Virus record (IMG/VR): IMGVR_UViG_3300025168_000063
Span: 1-64,000 of that record
Length of the DNA: 64,000 nucleotides
DNA from: a virus
Reading direction: 5' to 3' (one strand)
Below the pieces are notes generated by a model. It had not been told where the DNA came from. It ran no database searches and saw nothing but the letters and a program-made list of their open reading frames with translations. Numbering within the stretch: the stretch's first letter is position 1; every line of letters starts with the position of its first letter. This document shows, piece after piece, positions 21,139 through 31,238 of this stretch. The translations under genes and the position numbers were made by a program.

Positions 21139-22812
21139 ATGGCACTATCCTATAGAGAAGGCGGACTTCCCCAATTCAGACCACCACCGTGTATGGCCAC
21201 TCCACCTATCCCACCCGTAATGAATCCAATGGTTAAGTTAGAACAACTAACAATCAAGCTTGCGATCAAGAAGGCTCAGATATTAGCTGGTCTTGAACAA
21301 AAGAAGCAAGAGGTCATTGCGAAAGCAAAATTAGAAATACAAAATGCAATTAAGAATGCATTGGGAATTCTTAAGAATCCACTCGAAGAACCAATCAAGA
21401 TCAAAAAAGAACAACTGAAGCGTGCAAAAGCAAAGTTGGATAAAATTATAGCTAAAAAAGAAGAGCTGGAAAGAAAGATTCAAAAATTAGTCGATCTGTA
21501 TGAGAAGTATAAAAATCTAGACGAAGTTCTATATGCAGAAGCAATGAAACTTATACAAGAGCAAATCGCAAAATATAAAATTAAGATAGAAGAAGAGCTA
21601 GCAGAGCTGAAGGCAAAAGCAAAAGAAAGAATAGATGCTGAGAAGAAACGATTAATGGCCAAGCTAGAGATTGAAGAAAAGAAAAGAAAGATTGATGAGT
21701 ATAAGAAGAAGATAGATAATGTAAAGAAAGAATATAAAAAGATTCAGGAAACAGTTCAAGAGATTAAAGAGATAGCAGAAAAGATACAGTATATAATAGA
21801 GCACGCAGACGAAGAAGCTATGAAATTTGTAATAGAAAAGTCAAAGCCAATCTTGGAGGAAAAGAAAAAAAAGTTGGAAGCAAAGCTTGAACCTCATAAG
21901 AAACGTCTTGATGAAAAGATGAAAAAGATAAAAGCTAAGATAGCTGAAATAACAGCTGGAATACCAAATATTCCAGGTGCACTTAGATATCAAATGTTTA
22001 GCATGGGAGTCACTCTGTATTGGACAGGAGCAATAATAAATCCGGGTCCAGGAGCTCCTAATGGAATTATAGTATTAAATCCAGGTTCTCCAATTATGAC
22101 ATTCAATCCAACATTTGATCTTAAAACTCAAGGAACCGATCCTGCAGAACCTATTAGACAATTAATTCCAATGTTGAAAGGACATCTAGCAACGGTAAGT
22201 GGATTGTATCTATTGCCAACTGGAACACCACCATTTACACCTCTGCCTTGGGTGGGTTACGGATCTACCATTGAGTGGGAATCGACATTTGTACAGCCAG
22301 TAGCTATGGGATTAAAAAATGGAGTAGATAGTTTAGGAAATTTATTAGCTGACAACTATGATAGAGCTATAAAGACAGGATTTCCAAATGCTCCTGCGAT
22401 ACCAATTCCTTTCACATCAGGAGTAGCTCAAAAAATAAAATCTATGACTATGATAGCTGATCTTGATGGAATAAAGGATATGTTAATGGCAATGGCGTAT
22501 GAAATTCCGATAGTACCAATAAAGCGTGAGATGGATAAACTTATTAAGAAAAAGAAGGAGCTTGAGGAGCGGATCGTCAAGCCTATACTAATAGAAAAGG
22601 AAAAAATAGAAGCAGAAATAGCTAAATTAAAAAAATACCAAATAAAGGTAGAAGAATATATGGAGTGCATGAAGGAATATGCGTTATGGGCCCAAGAACA
22701 GCAAGCTGCTGTAGCATACTACTCCGACCCATCAAATGTATTAGCGGGAGCTATAGATGGAGTAGGTAATCTTGCCAATGAAGCAGGAGACTTAGGCAGT
22801 ATCCCAAGCTAG
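21139..22812 (+). CDS. Long coiled-coil structural protein, 557 aa
   Basis: A Pro-rich start (GGLPQFRPPPCMATPPIPPV) is followed by about 245 residues of Lys/Glu-rich coiled coil (about 30-275), a globular Gly/Pro-rich middle (about 276-450) and a second coiled coil (about 455-520). The layout suggests an elongated or hairpin structural element of the baseplate or tail. It lies between the hub-like gene and the gp25 group. Not recognised by name. Confidence 0.65.
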   Translation: MALSYREGGLPQFRPPPCMATPPIPPVMNPMVKLEQLTIKLAIKKAQILAGLEQKKQEVIAKAKLEIQNAIKNALGILKNPLEEPIKIKKEQLKRAKAKLDKIIAKKEELERKIQKLVDLYEKYKNLDEVLYAEAMKLIQEQIAKYKIKIEEELAELKAKAKERIDAEKKRLMAKLEIEEKKRKIDEYKKKIDNVKKEYKKIQETVQEIKEIAEKIQYIIEHADEEAMKFVIEKSKPILEEKKKKLEAKLEPHKKRLDEKMKKIKAKIAEITAGIPNIPGALRYQMFSMGVTLYWTGAIINPGPGAPNGIIVLNPGSPIMTFNPTFDLKTQGTDPAEPIRQLIPMLKGHLATVSGLYLLPTGTPPFTPLPWVGYGSTIEWESTFVQPVAMGLKNGVDSLGNLLADNYDRAIKTGFPNAPAIPIPFTSGVAQKIKSMTMIADLDGIKDMLMAMAYEIPIVPIKREMDKLIKKKKELEERIVKPILIEKEKIEAEIAKLKKYQIKVEEYMECMKEYALWAQEQQAAVAYYSDPSNVLAGAIDGVGNLANEAGDLGSIPS

Positions 22813-22825
22813 AAACTTAATGTAA

Positions 22826-22840
22826 CATATATTTATATCC
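22826..22840 (+). promoter_or_regulatory. Candidate late promoter, wedge genes
   Basis: CATATATTTATATCC lies 27 nt before the ATG at 22853, ahead of the ribosome site CAGGAG. It matches the late motif with two extra bases. Confidence 0.55.
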
Positions 22841-22852
22841 AGGAGATACTAA

Positions 22853-23365
22853 ATGAAAAAATCAGAATTAATTCAAACAATTAAGGAAGCATTGATTCCA
22901 GAAATTGAAAAAATCGTAACGAAACGTGTAAACATCGCAACTGCGCAGATTATCAGAGAGAATAGAAAATCTGCAAAGCCCGCGATTCAAAAAACTGAAA
23001 CATCTTTGTCAAGTTTAATGAGTGAAAAGTCTGAACCTAATTCTTATGAAGTACGGGGAGAAAAAAGTTATACTAAGCAAACATTCGTTAAAGGTAATGA
23101 TGTGTTGAATGATATGCTGAATGAAACAGCTCAACAAGCTCAAGAGTATAAAACGATGGGAGGTGGTGAGTATACATCAGATATGGCTAAAAACTTCAGA
23201 GCAGCAAATCCAATGGATGCTTTCGGAGGTGGTAAGCCAACAGCTGATCAAATGATCCCAGACGATCGTAGAGGTAGAGATATACCAGATGCATTGGCTA
23301 CTGCATTAACAAAAGATTATTCATCATTGGTGAAATCAGATTCATTCAATAAAAGAAAAAAATAA
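22853..23365 (+). CDS. Unknown structural-region protein, 170 aa
   Basis: Has an AGGAG site and starts its own late unit. The N-terminus is helical and charged (MKKSELIQTIKEALIPEIEK). The middle is disordered-looking with Ser, Gln and Gly, and the C-terminus (KDYSSLVKSDSFNKRKK) is basic. It precedes the gp25-like gene by 11 nt. Possibly a wedge-assembly factor; not recognised. Confidence 0.65.
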   Translation: MKKSELIQTIKEALIPEIEKIVTKRVNIATAQIIRENRKSAKPAIQKTETSLSSLMSEKSEPNSYEVRGEKSYTKQTFVKGNDVLNDMLNETAQQAQEYKTMGGGEYTSDMAKNFRAANPMDAFGGGKPTADQMIPDDRRGRDIPDALATALTKDYSSLVKSDSFNKRKK

Positions 23366-23376
23366 GAGTACGGTAG

Positions 23377-23973
23377 ATGCCAAATTACTTGGATCCATTA
23401 ACAGCAGCAGAACTGCAAGCTAATCAAGAGCAGGCAGGACTAGCTAATTATGCAGCAGGATTTATTCCTAAGTTCATAGCTCCTATTGATATGGACCCAA
23501 ATATATCCATAGGATTTACGTTACCATTTGGTACGACTCAGACTGGACCTAGCTTTAATGCAAGCTTCACAACAATAGAAGCGGTACGACATAATTTAGC
23601 AAATCTACTACTAACTACAAGAGGTGAGCGGTTATCAAATCCAAGCTTTGGTTCAAATCTAAAATTTATATTATTCGAACCAAATGACGATAATGTTATA
23701 GCACTAATACGAGCAGCAGTAAATGAGGCAGTTAAAGAGCACATGTCGTATATAGATATATTGGATATAGATGTAGATAGATATGATAACGGAACATCAC
23801 TATCTGCAACTTTAAATGTAACAATAACATTCTCCATAAACGATGGTGCGGATCAAGCGGCTATAGGAATACCTCTAGTGCTAGCAGACTTCGATGGAGG
23901 AATGGGAGGAACGTCTCAACAGAATATGGACTTAGCGGCGAATAGTCTTTCGTCAGCAGGAGGAGGATACTAA
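23377..23973 (+). CDS. gp25-like baseplate wedge protein
   Basis: The 198-residue product contains the gp25/GPW core: SIGFTLPFG, then TTIEAVRHNLANLLLTTRGERLSNPSFGSNL (about 67-97) and EPNDDNVIALIRAAVNEAV. In T4 gp25 sits at the wedge core and nucleates sheath assembly. The ATG of the gp6-like gene overlaps its stop, as expected for wedge genes made in matched amounts. Confidence 0.9.
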   Translation: MPNYLDPLTAAELQANQEQAGLANYAAGFIPKFIAPIDMDPNISIGFTLPFGTTQTGPSFNASFTTIEAVRHNLANLLLTTRGERLSNPSFGSNLKFILFEPNDDNVIALIRAAVNEAVKEHMSYIDILDIDVDRYDNGTSLSATLNVTITFSINDGADQAAIGIPLVLADFDGGMGGTSQQNMDLAANSLSSAGGGY

Positions 23974-25850
23974 TGCCAACAGAAAATGTAAAACGTGAAA
24001 TAAGATATTTAAGCAAAGACTTTGCTGGGTTTCGTGATGCACTAGTGCAACACGCCAAGACTTATTTTCCATCTACCTACAACGACTTTAGTGATGCATC
24101 ATTAGGTATGATGCTAATAGAAATGTCAGCTTACGTTGGCGACGTTCTATCATACTACATGGACGACCAGATTAAAGAAACAATGCTATCACACGCAACA
24201 CAACGAGATAATGTAGTTGCAATGGCACAAGCTCTGGGATATAGACCCAAACCATCAGTACCAGCCATAGCTAAATTAAAACTATACCAATTGATTCCGG
24301 CTAAAGATTCTAATGATGAACCAGACTTCAGATACGCTTTAAATATAAAAGAAGGCATGACGGTTAAATCATCCGCTGGAAAGACTGAATTTAGAACCAA
24401 CGACTCAGTTGACTTTGCAGCATCTAGTTCTCAAAATCCAACTGAAATATCTGTATACTCATCTGATGATGCTACAAATAAACCAACATATTATTTGGTA
24501 AAGAAAGATGTGTTCGCAACATCGGGAAAAGTAAAGAGTCATTCTGTTACCGTTGGAAATCCATCACAATTCTTTAAAATTAAACTACCTGACAATAATA
24601 TCATTCGAATAATAAAAGTCGTAGATTCAAACGGAAACACGTGGTCGGAAGTTCCATATCTAGCCCAAGATGTAAAGTTTGAAGATATAAGAAATGACGC
24701 TGCTAATGATAGTCGTCTATCACAATATAGTGATGAGTCTCCATATCTACTTAAACTAAAACGGATACCAAAACGATTTACAACCAAGATAACATCTAAA
24801 AATCTAATGGAGCTGCAATTCGGATCGGGTATATCAACACAAGCTGATGAAGAATTAATACCAAATCCAGATAATATTGGTATTCAAACTAAGGATGGTA
24901 GACAATCATTAGATGCGGGATTCGATCCAAGCAACTTTATGTATACTAAAGCATATGGAGAAGCGCCAGCCAACGTCAGCTTAACAGTAACTTATATGAT
25001 AGGTGATGGATTACAATCCAATGTATCTGCTGGCACACTGACAAAGATTCAAACAATATCATATACGGAAAATGCTGTAGCACAGCAAGATCTGTCATCT
25101 GCAGTATTGGCTTCGGCAAGGAACTCGGTAGCAGCCACGAATGAAGACCCAGCTCAAGGAGGTCGTTCATTTGAAACTACAGAAGAAATTAGACAAAATG
25201 CTATGGCAGCATATGGATCTCAAATGAGAGCTGTAACACGAGAAGATTATATTGGGAGATTGTATTCAATGCCATCACAATATGGTAGTGTAGCCAAAGC
25301 ATACATAGTACAAGATTTTCAATTGAATGCATATACTAACGAAGAAGAATCAAATCCTCTAGCATTATGTCTCTACACTTTGAGCTATAACAAAAGCAAG
25401 AAACTAACCACTACTGGTGAAGCAACTAAGGAAAATATTAAAACATATTTGTCTCAGTATAGACTAATGACTGATGCAATAAATATAAAAAATGGCCATG
25501 TTATTAATATTGGAATTAACTTTGAAGTAATAGTAATCCCAAGCTTCAATAGCAACGAAGTTTTATTAAAGTGTATAAACGGGTTAAAGGGAAAATTCTC
25601 AACTGATAGAATGCAGTTTAACGAACCAATATTAATAAGTGAGATATACTCACAACTATCATCAGTGGAAGGTGTACAATCGGTTACCAATGTTGCACTT
25701 GTAAATAAAGTAGGAGGAGATTATTCTTCAAACGCATATGATATCGAAGGTGCAACTATAAACAAAGTACTCTACCCAGCTGTCGATCCATCAATATTTG
25801 AAATCAAATATCCAGATGTAGATATCGTGGGAAGACTAGCAACCTATTAG
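23973..25850 (+). CDS. gp6-like baseplate wedge protein
   Basis: The 625-residue protein begins REIRYLSKDFAGFRDALVQH and has ASLGMMLIEMSAYVGDVLSYYMDDQIKE, the standard start of T4-like gp6 proteins. The middle and C-terminal parts (TREDYIGRLYSMPSQYGSV, then a ferredoxin-like fold, ILISEIYSQLSSVEGVQSV) match the baseplate J/gp6 family. It forms the ring that links wedges together. Located directly after gp25, as in T4-like phages. Confidence 0.92.
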   Translation: MPTENVKREIRYLSKDFAGFRDALVQHAKTYFPSTYNDFSDASLGMMLIEMSAYVGDVLSYYMDDQIKETMLSHATQRDNVVAMAQALGYRPKPSVPAIAKLKLYQLIPAKDSNDEPDFRYALNIKEGMTVKSSAGKTEFRTNDSVDFAASSSQNPTEISVYSSDDATNKPTYYLVKKDVFATSGKVKSHSVTVGNPSQFFKIKLPDNNIIRIIKVVDSNGNTWSEVPYLAQDVKFEDIRNDAANDSRLSQYSDESPYLLKLKRIPKRFTTKITSKNLMELQFGSGISTQADEELIPNPDNIGIQTKDGRQSLDAGFDPSNFMYTKAYGEAPANVSLTVTYMIGDGLQSNVSAGTLTKIQTISYTENAVAQQDLSSAVLASARNSVAATNEDPAQGGRSFETTEEIRQNAMAAYGSQMRAVTREDYIGRLYSMPSQYGSVAKAYIVQDFQLNAYTNEEESNPLALCLYTLSYNKSKKLTTTGEATKENIKTYLSQYRLMTDAINIKNGHVINIGINFEVIVIPSFNSNEVLLKCINGLKGKFSTDRMQFNEPILISEIYSQLSSVEGVQSVTNVALVNKVGGDYSSNAYDIEGATINKVLYPAVDPSIFEIKYPDVDIVGRLATY

Positions 25851-25860
25851 GAGACTGTAA

Positions 25861-27033
25861 ATGATATATTTTTATTATCCAACAAAGGATACAACCATAT
25901 ATGAAGAGGATACTAGTAAGAATACTGGTAAGGATGAGATAATCGAGCTTACTAAGATAACATCTGGTTCGACAAGGCGAGAAGATAATTTAGCTGTATA
26001 TGGTAATACATTCAACACTAGAATCTTATTACAATTTGATTATGCAAATTTGTCTGCATCTATTGTTGGTGGAACAATACCAACATTTAGCACTTCGTCT
26101 ACAACCAACTCAGCTGCCTTTATGAAGCTTCACGTATCAAGAGAAGAAGCAATCACAGACTCAGAAACTATTGAAATGCAACCACTGAGTATGAGTTCTG
26201 ATTTGAATTGGACTGAAGGAAAGGGTAGAGATAAAAGTATAAACGAATCCGGACTTGCGATCGCAGAAGGGGGAGCGTCGTGGACTCACTCTCGACTAGA
26301 ATCAAATACGGTTTGGGATACAACGCGATATAGTCCAGCTGTAAACGCTAAAAACAATTGGGCAACAAATTCAGGTGGTGGTACGTGGCATAGAAATGAT
26401 GCATATTCAGGCTCGCAAGATTTGACAACCACATCTGGTGATATATCCATAGACATAACAAATGGAATAGGACATCATTTAGATGGGACTCTAGCTAACA
26501 AAGGATGGGTAGTAAAAAGAACAGATGCTAATGAAACTAATAATAGCCGTTATGGATCGCATAAATATTTTTCAATAGATACTCATACAATATATGCTCC
26601 TAAATTAGAAATAAAGTGGGATGATTCAACAATTGAAGGAACTGGATCATCTACAACTCTATCAGCTGATGACATATTAGTATATCCAAAGAATAATAAA
26701 GGAGAATACAAAAAAGATTCGAGAGAGCGAATTAGAGTTTCAAGCAGAGAAAAATATCCAACGAAGACTTACGCAACATCGTCAGACTATTCCACTACAA
26801 ATTATCTACCAGCAACTTCGTATTGGGGAATTAAAGATTTACAAACAGAAGAACATGTTATAGATTTTGATACTAACTATACAAAGCTGAGTTGTGATGC
26901 AAACGGGAATTACTTTGACTTCTGGATGGATGGATTACAACCCGAAAGATATTATAAATTTATATTCAGAGTAGACCGTGGAACTAGAAAGCAGTTCTTT
27001 GATGAAGATTTTGCATTTAAGATAGTGAGATAG
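25861..27033 (+). CDS. Structural protein with beta-rich carbohydrate-binding-like fold
   Basis: The 390-residue protein opens with YYPTKDTTIYEEDTSKNTGK and has ILLQFDYANL, resembling DNRLRE-type jelly-roll modules found on surface proteins (TTIY-x(n)-G, then R-x-LLQFD). The rest is strand-rich and ends with a short fibronectin-like segment (LQPERYYKFIFRVDRG). A GGAG site precedes the start. Probably part of the baseplate or tail periphery. Confidence 0.6.
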   Translation: MIYFYYPTKDTTIYEEDTSKNTGKDEIIELTKITSGSTRREDNLAVYGNTFNTRILLQFDYANLSASIVGGTIPTFSTSSTTNSAAFMKLHVSREEAITDSETIEMQPLSMSSDLNWTEGKGRDKSINESGLAIAEGGASWTHSRLESNTVWDTTRYSPAVNAKNNWATNSGGGTWHRNDAYSGSQDLTTTSGDISIDITNGIGHHLDGTLANKGWVVKRTDANETNNSRYGSHKYFSIDTHTIYAPKLEIKWDDSTIEGTGSSTTLSADDILVYPKNNKGEYKKDSRERIRVSSREKYPTKTYATSSDYSTTNYLPATSYWGIKDLQTEEHVIDFDTNYTKLSCDANGNYFDFWMDGLQPERYYKFIFRVDRGTRKQFFDEDFAFKIVR

Positions 27034-27037
27034 GAAT

Positions 27038-27859
27038 ATGGTAAAAGTAGCAGGCGGATATAGTGTTGGTGATGATATAAAAATGGACAACAAACAATCC
27101 ATGAAATCATACGTTAACTTCAGCAGGCTTGGAGAAGATATGCTTTCTGAATCGGATTATACTCCAGAAGAAGATTATGTATACAAACCAGTATCTGAAA
27201 CAGATCCTTGGTTCACTAAGGATTACATTACTGTACACCATACATCCGGAGGAGAATTTTTCATACAACGAAAGGATGGTACAGAACCAAACAATATGGC
27301 ACAAACATATGCCGGACCATATTTTGTATGGAAACGGGATCCAGAATATAGCTCAGGGCGACGAACTAACTATGGTATTGAAGGAGAGGCTGTAATAGGT
27401 AAATCATATTATGGGAAGCATGGATATGGTAAGCCAAAAAATCAAGGACTACGATCTAATAGGATATTAGAGGGACTCACAACTATACTAAGACAGCCAT
27501 TAGGTGGCGAGTCTTTCTTCGTTAGTGATGCTCCAGATCCAGAACCGTCTCCACAGCCAAAGAATAGATATGAGATTGAAGAGGCTAGAAAAAAGGGCAT
27601 CCATTTAGACAAAGTAGCCCAAAAGTCAGTCAACCTACCATCAGCTATAAAGATAAATAATATTAGTGAGCATAAATACATACACACTACGGATTTGATA
27701 TCACTATCTCCTGGAATAGAAATCCTAAAACAGCCAAATACAAATATAAATGCTCTTGCTCCATCGAACAAGAAGTTTGGTATGAAAGGAAGAGCTCCAA
27801 TAATAACAGATCAACCAAATACAAAAATAGACTTTAACAATAGACCGATAGGTGGATAG
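27038..27859 (+). CDS. Unknown structural-region protein, 273 aa
   Basis: Between two baseplate-type genes, with gaps of only 4 and 2 nt. The product has many Pro, Gly and aromatic residues and few predicted helices, with a linker-like centre (DAPDPEPSPQPKNRYEIEEA). Probably a baseplate connector. No family recognised. Confidence 0.6.
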   Translation: MVKVAGGYSVGDDIKMDNKQSMKSYVNFSRLGEDMLSESDYTPEEDYVYKPVSETDPWFTKDYITVHHTSGGEFFIQRKDGTEPNNMAQTYAGPYFVWKRDPEYSSGRRTNYGIEGEAVIGKSYYGKHGYGKPKNQGLRSNRILEGLTTILRQPLGGESFFVSDAPDPEPSPQPKNRYEIEEARKKGIHLDKVAQKSVNLPSAIKINNISEHKYIHTTDLISLSPGIEILKQPNTNINALAPSNKKFGMKGRAPIITDQPNTKIDFNNRPIGG

Positions 27860-27861
27860 TC

Positions 27862-30800
27862 ATGGCGAATACAGACAATAATACAGCTGCAATAATAGAT
27901 CAGTCTAATAGAAGAATATTGGCGGGATATCCGTTTACTATAGATTGTGGTGTCTTAGGTGAAGATAATGTAAACACTACTGGTGGAGAAGTAATTGTAA
28001 CATGGTATAAGGATGGAACATCACTGGCAACAGGATTATCATATACGGTGACTAAGCCAACAGAAGAAGATAGTGGTAATTATTATTTTGTCGCAACAAA
28101 TAACTTTGGATCTACAACCAGTGAATCAGTAACTATAGAAATAATCACTCCAGGAGAAGACCAATTCAAAGTTAATATGGTACAGAATGCATATGGAGAA
28201 AATGGGATTGCAAATTGGACTCCACAAATAGGAAGCTTCAGAATTAAAAAATTCTGGGCCACTTCTGGAGATAAAAGTTGGGCAGGAGCTAATTCTAGAT
28301 TCCCAAACCCAGCATTGATTGATCCTAAATATGCATTACGAGATGGATTGGTATTCTTTACTCCCAATCATATAGAGTATCTAGTTGTAACGGGTACGGG
28401 GGAGAATAAAATCAGGACAATGGTTGAAGCCAACGACGGTCTAGGTTTTACCTCAACATTTCAAGATATTTATATAACAGATCCAGACACTGTTGATATT
28501 ATTGATAGAAAAGTTGAAGGAGTATTTGATGTAGAGGCCAAGTGTTTTGGATATCTAGGTCAAGCAAGAGCTATGGAGGTATATCCTAAAAGTTCTAAAT
28601 ACAATAGTGGTTTTATAACTAAAACTGGAAATGGAGCAGATGATAGACCTGACTATGTAGAAACTATACGTGAGTGTAGAGATGAAGCTAAATTACGATA
28701 TGAATTTTATGATGCTAATGATGAGATGATGAAGGAATTCGAGATGGACAGCTTTAGACCAACTGCAGTAAAAGCTGCATTTGCTATAGGGTACAGATCA
28801 ATTTCAATTCCTCCTGGAACAAGAAGAGTTAGAATCCATATGTTATTTCGAAGAGATGATAGAGAGCATGAGTGGTTGAGCGAAAAGCAAACATTTGCAA
28901 AATCATTTTATTGTGGAATACATGCAGTAAACTTTAGAATATTTATCAACAAGGATGGCTTAAAATTTCCATCAGTAAAATTCAACCCAGATGATATCAT
29001 AGACTCTAATTTAGACGACTTACTCGAACAGCAAATAATGGATGCTCAAGTAGAGCGAGCTAAATGTTCTAACTTGATTGAGACTTTAGGAAATGTAGAG
29101 CTTAGAAATCATATTACTAGCGATTATAAACACCCAACCCAAGATGGGGTCTTGCAAGGAGGTATTGAACAGCTCACAAGGTGGGCAATGCACGAGCAAA
29201 TTAGATACAAACTCACCAACGGGCATACTACCTCCCCATTACCAGGAAAACAAGGAAGTTTATTTCCTATATATGATATAAATAATATTGAAGCAGGCCC
29301 TAGAAGAATCGAACACGGTGATCGTCATTTTGCTTCACGAGCGTGGGATGTAGACAAAAAGACTAGTGGCCATTATGTTCCTCAAGCTGTGACTGCTAAT
29401 CTACATATTAGTAAAAGACTGTCAGCTATCAGCCAAGGACAAGCAAGAGACAGTCATTTATTTCTACAAAAGATGAACTTTATATATAATAATGAAAAAT
29501 TAATAAATCTTATTATTGAAGCCTTTACTGACAGCTACACTTCACTAATGGGACCAGACGGTCTTTCTTGGTGGGAAGCATTTTGGGCAGAATATGGTGT
29601 AAGAGGAGAATTTGGATACAATGCAACACATAAAAAAAATTGGATAGCAGCTGTTGTCGGAGGTAAACCAGAAGATCAAGATTCTGGTACAGTGTCCGAT
29701 AGAATTAAAATTGCTTACGCATTAGCTGGCAATAGAAAAACTAATTCCTATCCATACAACCTCGGCGCTTTATTCTTCAGACCTGGAAAAGGTTTTGGAG
29801 GATCTGATATGATGGATGATGTTTTAACTAATTTATATGGTGGTTTTGAATCTTACTATACTGTAAATTTAGGATTTTTCTGGCACTCTGTAACTCATCA
29901 CTACTGGCAGTCAACGACGGAGGTTGAATTCTCCAAATATTATAATAAAGGATCAAATTATTCAATCCTCAATACTAGCACTTATAATAAGGAACGTTGG
30001 TTAAGTGATGAATATCTCGATGAGTTTAAAGAGAGATTAAATGATGTTGGTGAAGATAGAGTCTACGATGATTCTATTAAAATGACCGTAAAGGAAATAT
30101 ACGAAAGTATATATGATGGCGATAAATCATCAGCAATATTTCAAGATTGCGTGCAGGCGTATGTACCACCAAGTTCCTTCAGCACAAACCACTGGTTCAA
30201 ACCAAACCCAGACGATCCGGATACGTGGTACGATCTTCAAGAGAACTCTGATAAGAAGGAAGTTTATATAGCAAGACTAGAAGATTTATCAGAAACAAAA
30301 AGAGGAGAATTTACATACTCTCCGTATGATAGAGGTGGTTATACAATTGGATATCACTATCCGTGTGAGATAATCGATCAAAATCCTGTAGCATATTCCA
30401 CATGGGATAACAATCTTATTCTTACCGAATCACAGCCAATGATTGCAAAAATTATTTGGCCAGGAATGGGTAGTAGTCTTTGGTTTAAATACCGAGATCT
30501 AATGTATAATATAAACGAATATACCATAATGGATTATAGTCTGGATGATATGGTAGGTAAAATAACTGAATCAAAATGGAAAATGTTAGAAAACTTCTTT
30601 ATAACAACAAGATCTCCTATCGTATTTAATGAAAAAATTTCAATGAAATCTGCTCCATACAATGGAAGCCCTACGGGGAATTTTGATTTTAAGGACTCTG
30701 ATCGAAACAATACATGGCATGGATATTATTCTCAACATAAGTATTTGGATGATAATATGATATTTGACACTCCTGGCAAGTCCTATAATGGGGAAAGCTT

Positions 30801-31227
30801 CATAACAAAGAGCACCACTCTCGGTACTGGTAATAAGGACAGATGGATAGACCATAAGCAACTAACCGTTCCTGAATTTTACAAGAAAAGTGTATTATCA
30901 GGAGACTTAAATAATATGCCGCAAGATGCACCTTTCAGATATCAAGGAGCTAACCCAACTAAATGTTTAACAAACTACTCAGCTGATGATGGAGTAACGA
31001 GTCTTGTATTAAATAAAGGAGCTAACCTAGGACCATCATCTGCTTCAAGACTTGCAAGACTCGATAAGATGTTAAGAACATATGCAATGGCCTTTGCACG
31101 AAGATATTACTTATCCAAACGAATAAGTTTTCTGAATGCTGAACTACAAGAAGCATTGGATTGGGTTGACACACAAGGTGATGAATATGGATACGATCAA
31201 ACAAATACGGCCGTCGAAGACGACTAG
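27862..31227 (+). CDS. Large baseplate/tail protein with N-terminal Ig-like domain
   Basis: The 1121-residue protein starts with an immunoglobulin-like domain (about residues 15-95: FTIDC29, VTW48YKDG, EED70SG72NY74YFVATN). The second cysteine position of the usual D-x-G-x-Y-x-C is Phe76. The rest (100-1121) is a large unknown region with no repeats. By size and position after the gp6-like gene, it could be the counterpart of T4 gp7, but I see no diagnostic match. Confidence 0.65.
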   Translation: MANTDNNTAAIIDQSNRRILAGYPFTIDCGVLGEDNVNTTGGEVIVTWYKDGTSLATGLSYTVTKPTEEDSGNYYFVATNNFGSTTSESVTIEIITPGEDQFKVNMVQNAYGENGIANWTPQIGSFRIKKFWATSGDKSWAGANSRFPNPALIDPKYALRDGLVFFTPNHIEYLVVTGTGENKIRTMVEANDGLGFTSTFQDIYITDPDTVDIIDRKVEGVFDVEAKCFGYLGQARAMEVYPKSSKYNSGFITKTGNGADDRPDYVETIRECRDEAKLRYEFYDANDEMMKEFEMDSFRPTAVKAAFAIGYRSISIPPGTRRVRIHMLFRRDDREHEWLSEKQTFAKSFYCGIHAVNFRIFINKDGLKFPSVKFNPDDIIDSNLDDLLEQQIMDAQVERAKCSNLIETLGNVELRNHITSDYKHPTQDGVLQGGIEQLTRWAMHEQIRYKLTNGHTTSPLPGKQGSLFPIYDINNIEAGPRRIEHGDRHFASRAWDVDKKTSGHYVPQAVTANLHISKRLSAISQGQARDSHLFLQKMNFIYNNEKLINLIIEAFTDSYTSLMGPDGLSWWEAFWAEYGVRGEFGYNATHKKNWIAAVVGGKPEDQDSGTVSDRIKIAYALAGNRKTNSYPYNLGALFFRPGKGFGGSDMMDDVLTNLYGGFESYYTVNLGFFWHSVTHHYWQSTTEVEFSKYYNKGSNYSILNTSTYNKERWLSDEYLDEFKERLNDVGEDRVYDDSIKMTVKEIYESIYDGDKSSAIFQDCVQAYVPPSSFSTNHWFKPNPDDPDTWYDLQENSDKKEVYIARLEDLSETKRGEFTYSPYDRGGYTIGYHYPCEIIDQNPVAYSTWDNNLILTESQPMIAKIIWPGMGSSLWFKYRDLMYNINEYTIMDYSLDDMVGKITESKWKMLENFFITTRSPIVFNEKISMKSAPYNGSPTGNFDFKDSDRNNTWHGYYSQHKYLDDNMIFDTPGKSYNGESFITKSTTLGTGNKDRWIDHKQLTVPEFYKKSVLSGDLNNMPQDAPFRYQGANPTKCLTNYSADDGVTSLVLNKGANLGPSSASRLARLDKMLRTYAMAFARRYYLSKRISFLNAELQEALDWVDTQGDEYGYDQTNTAVEDD

Positions 31228-31238
31228 TGAGGATATAA

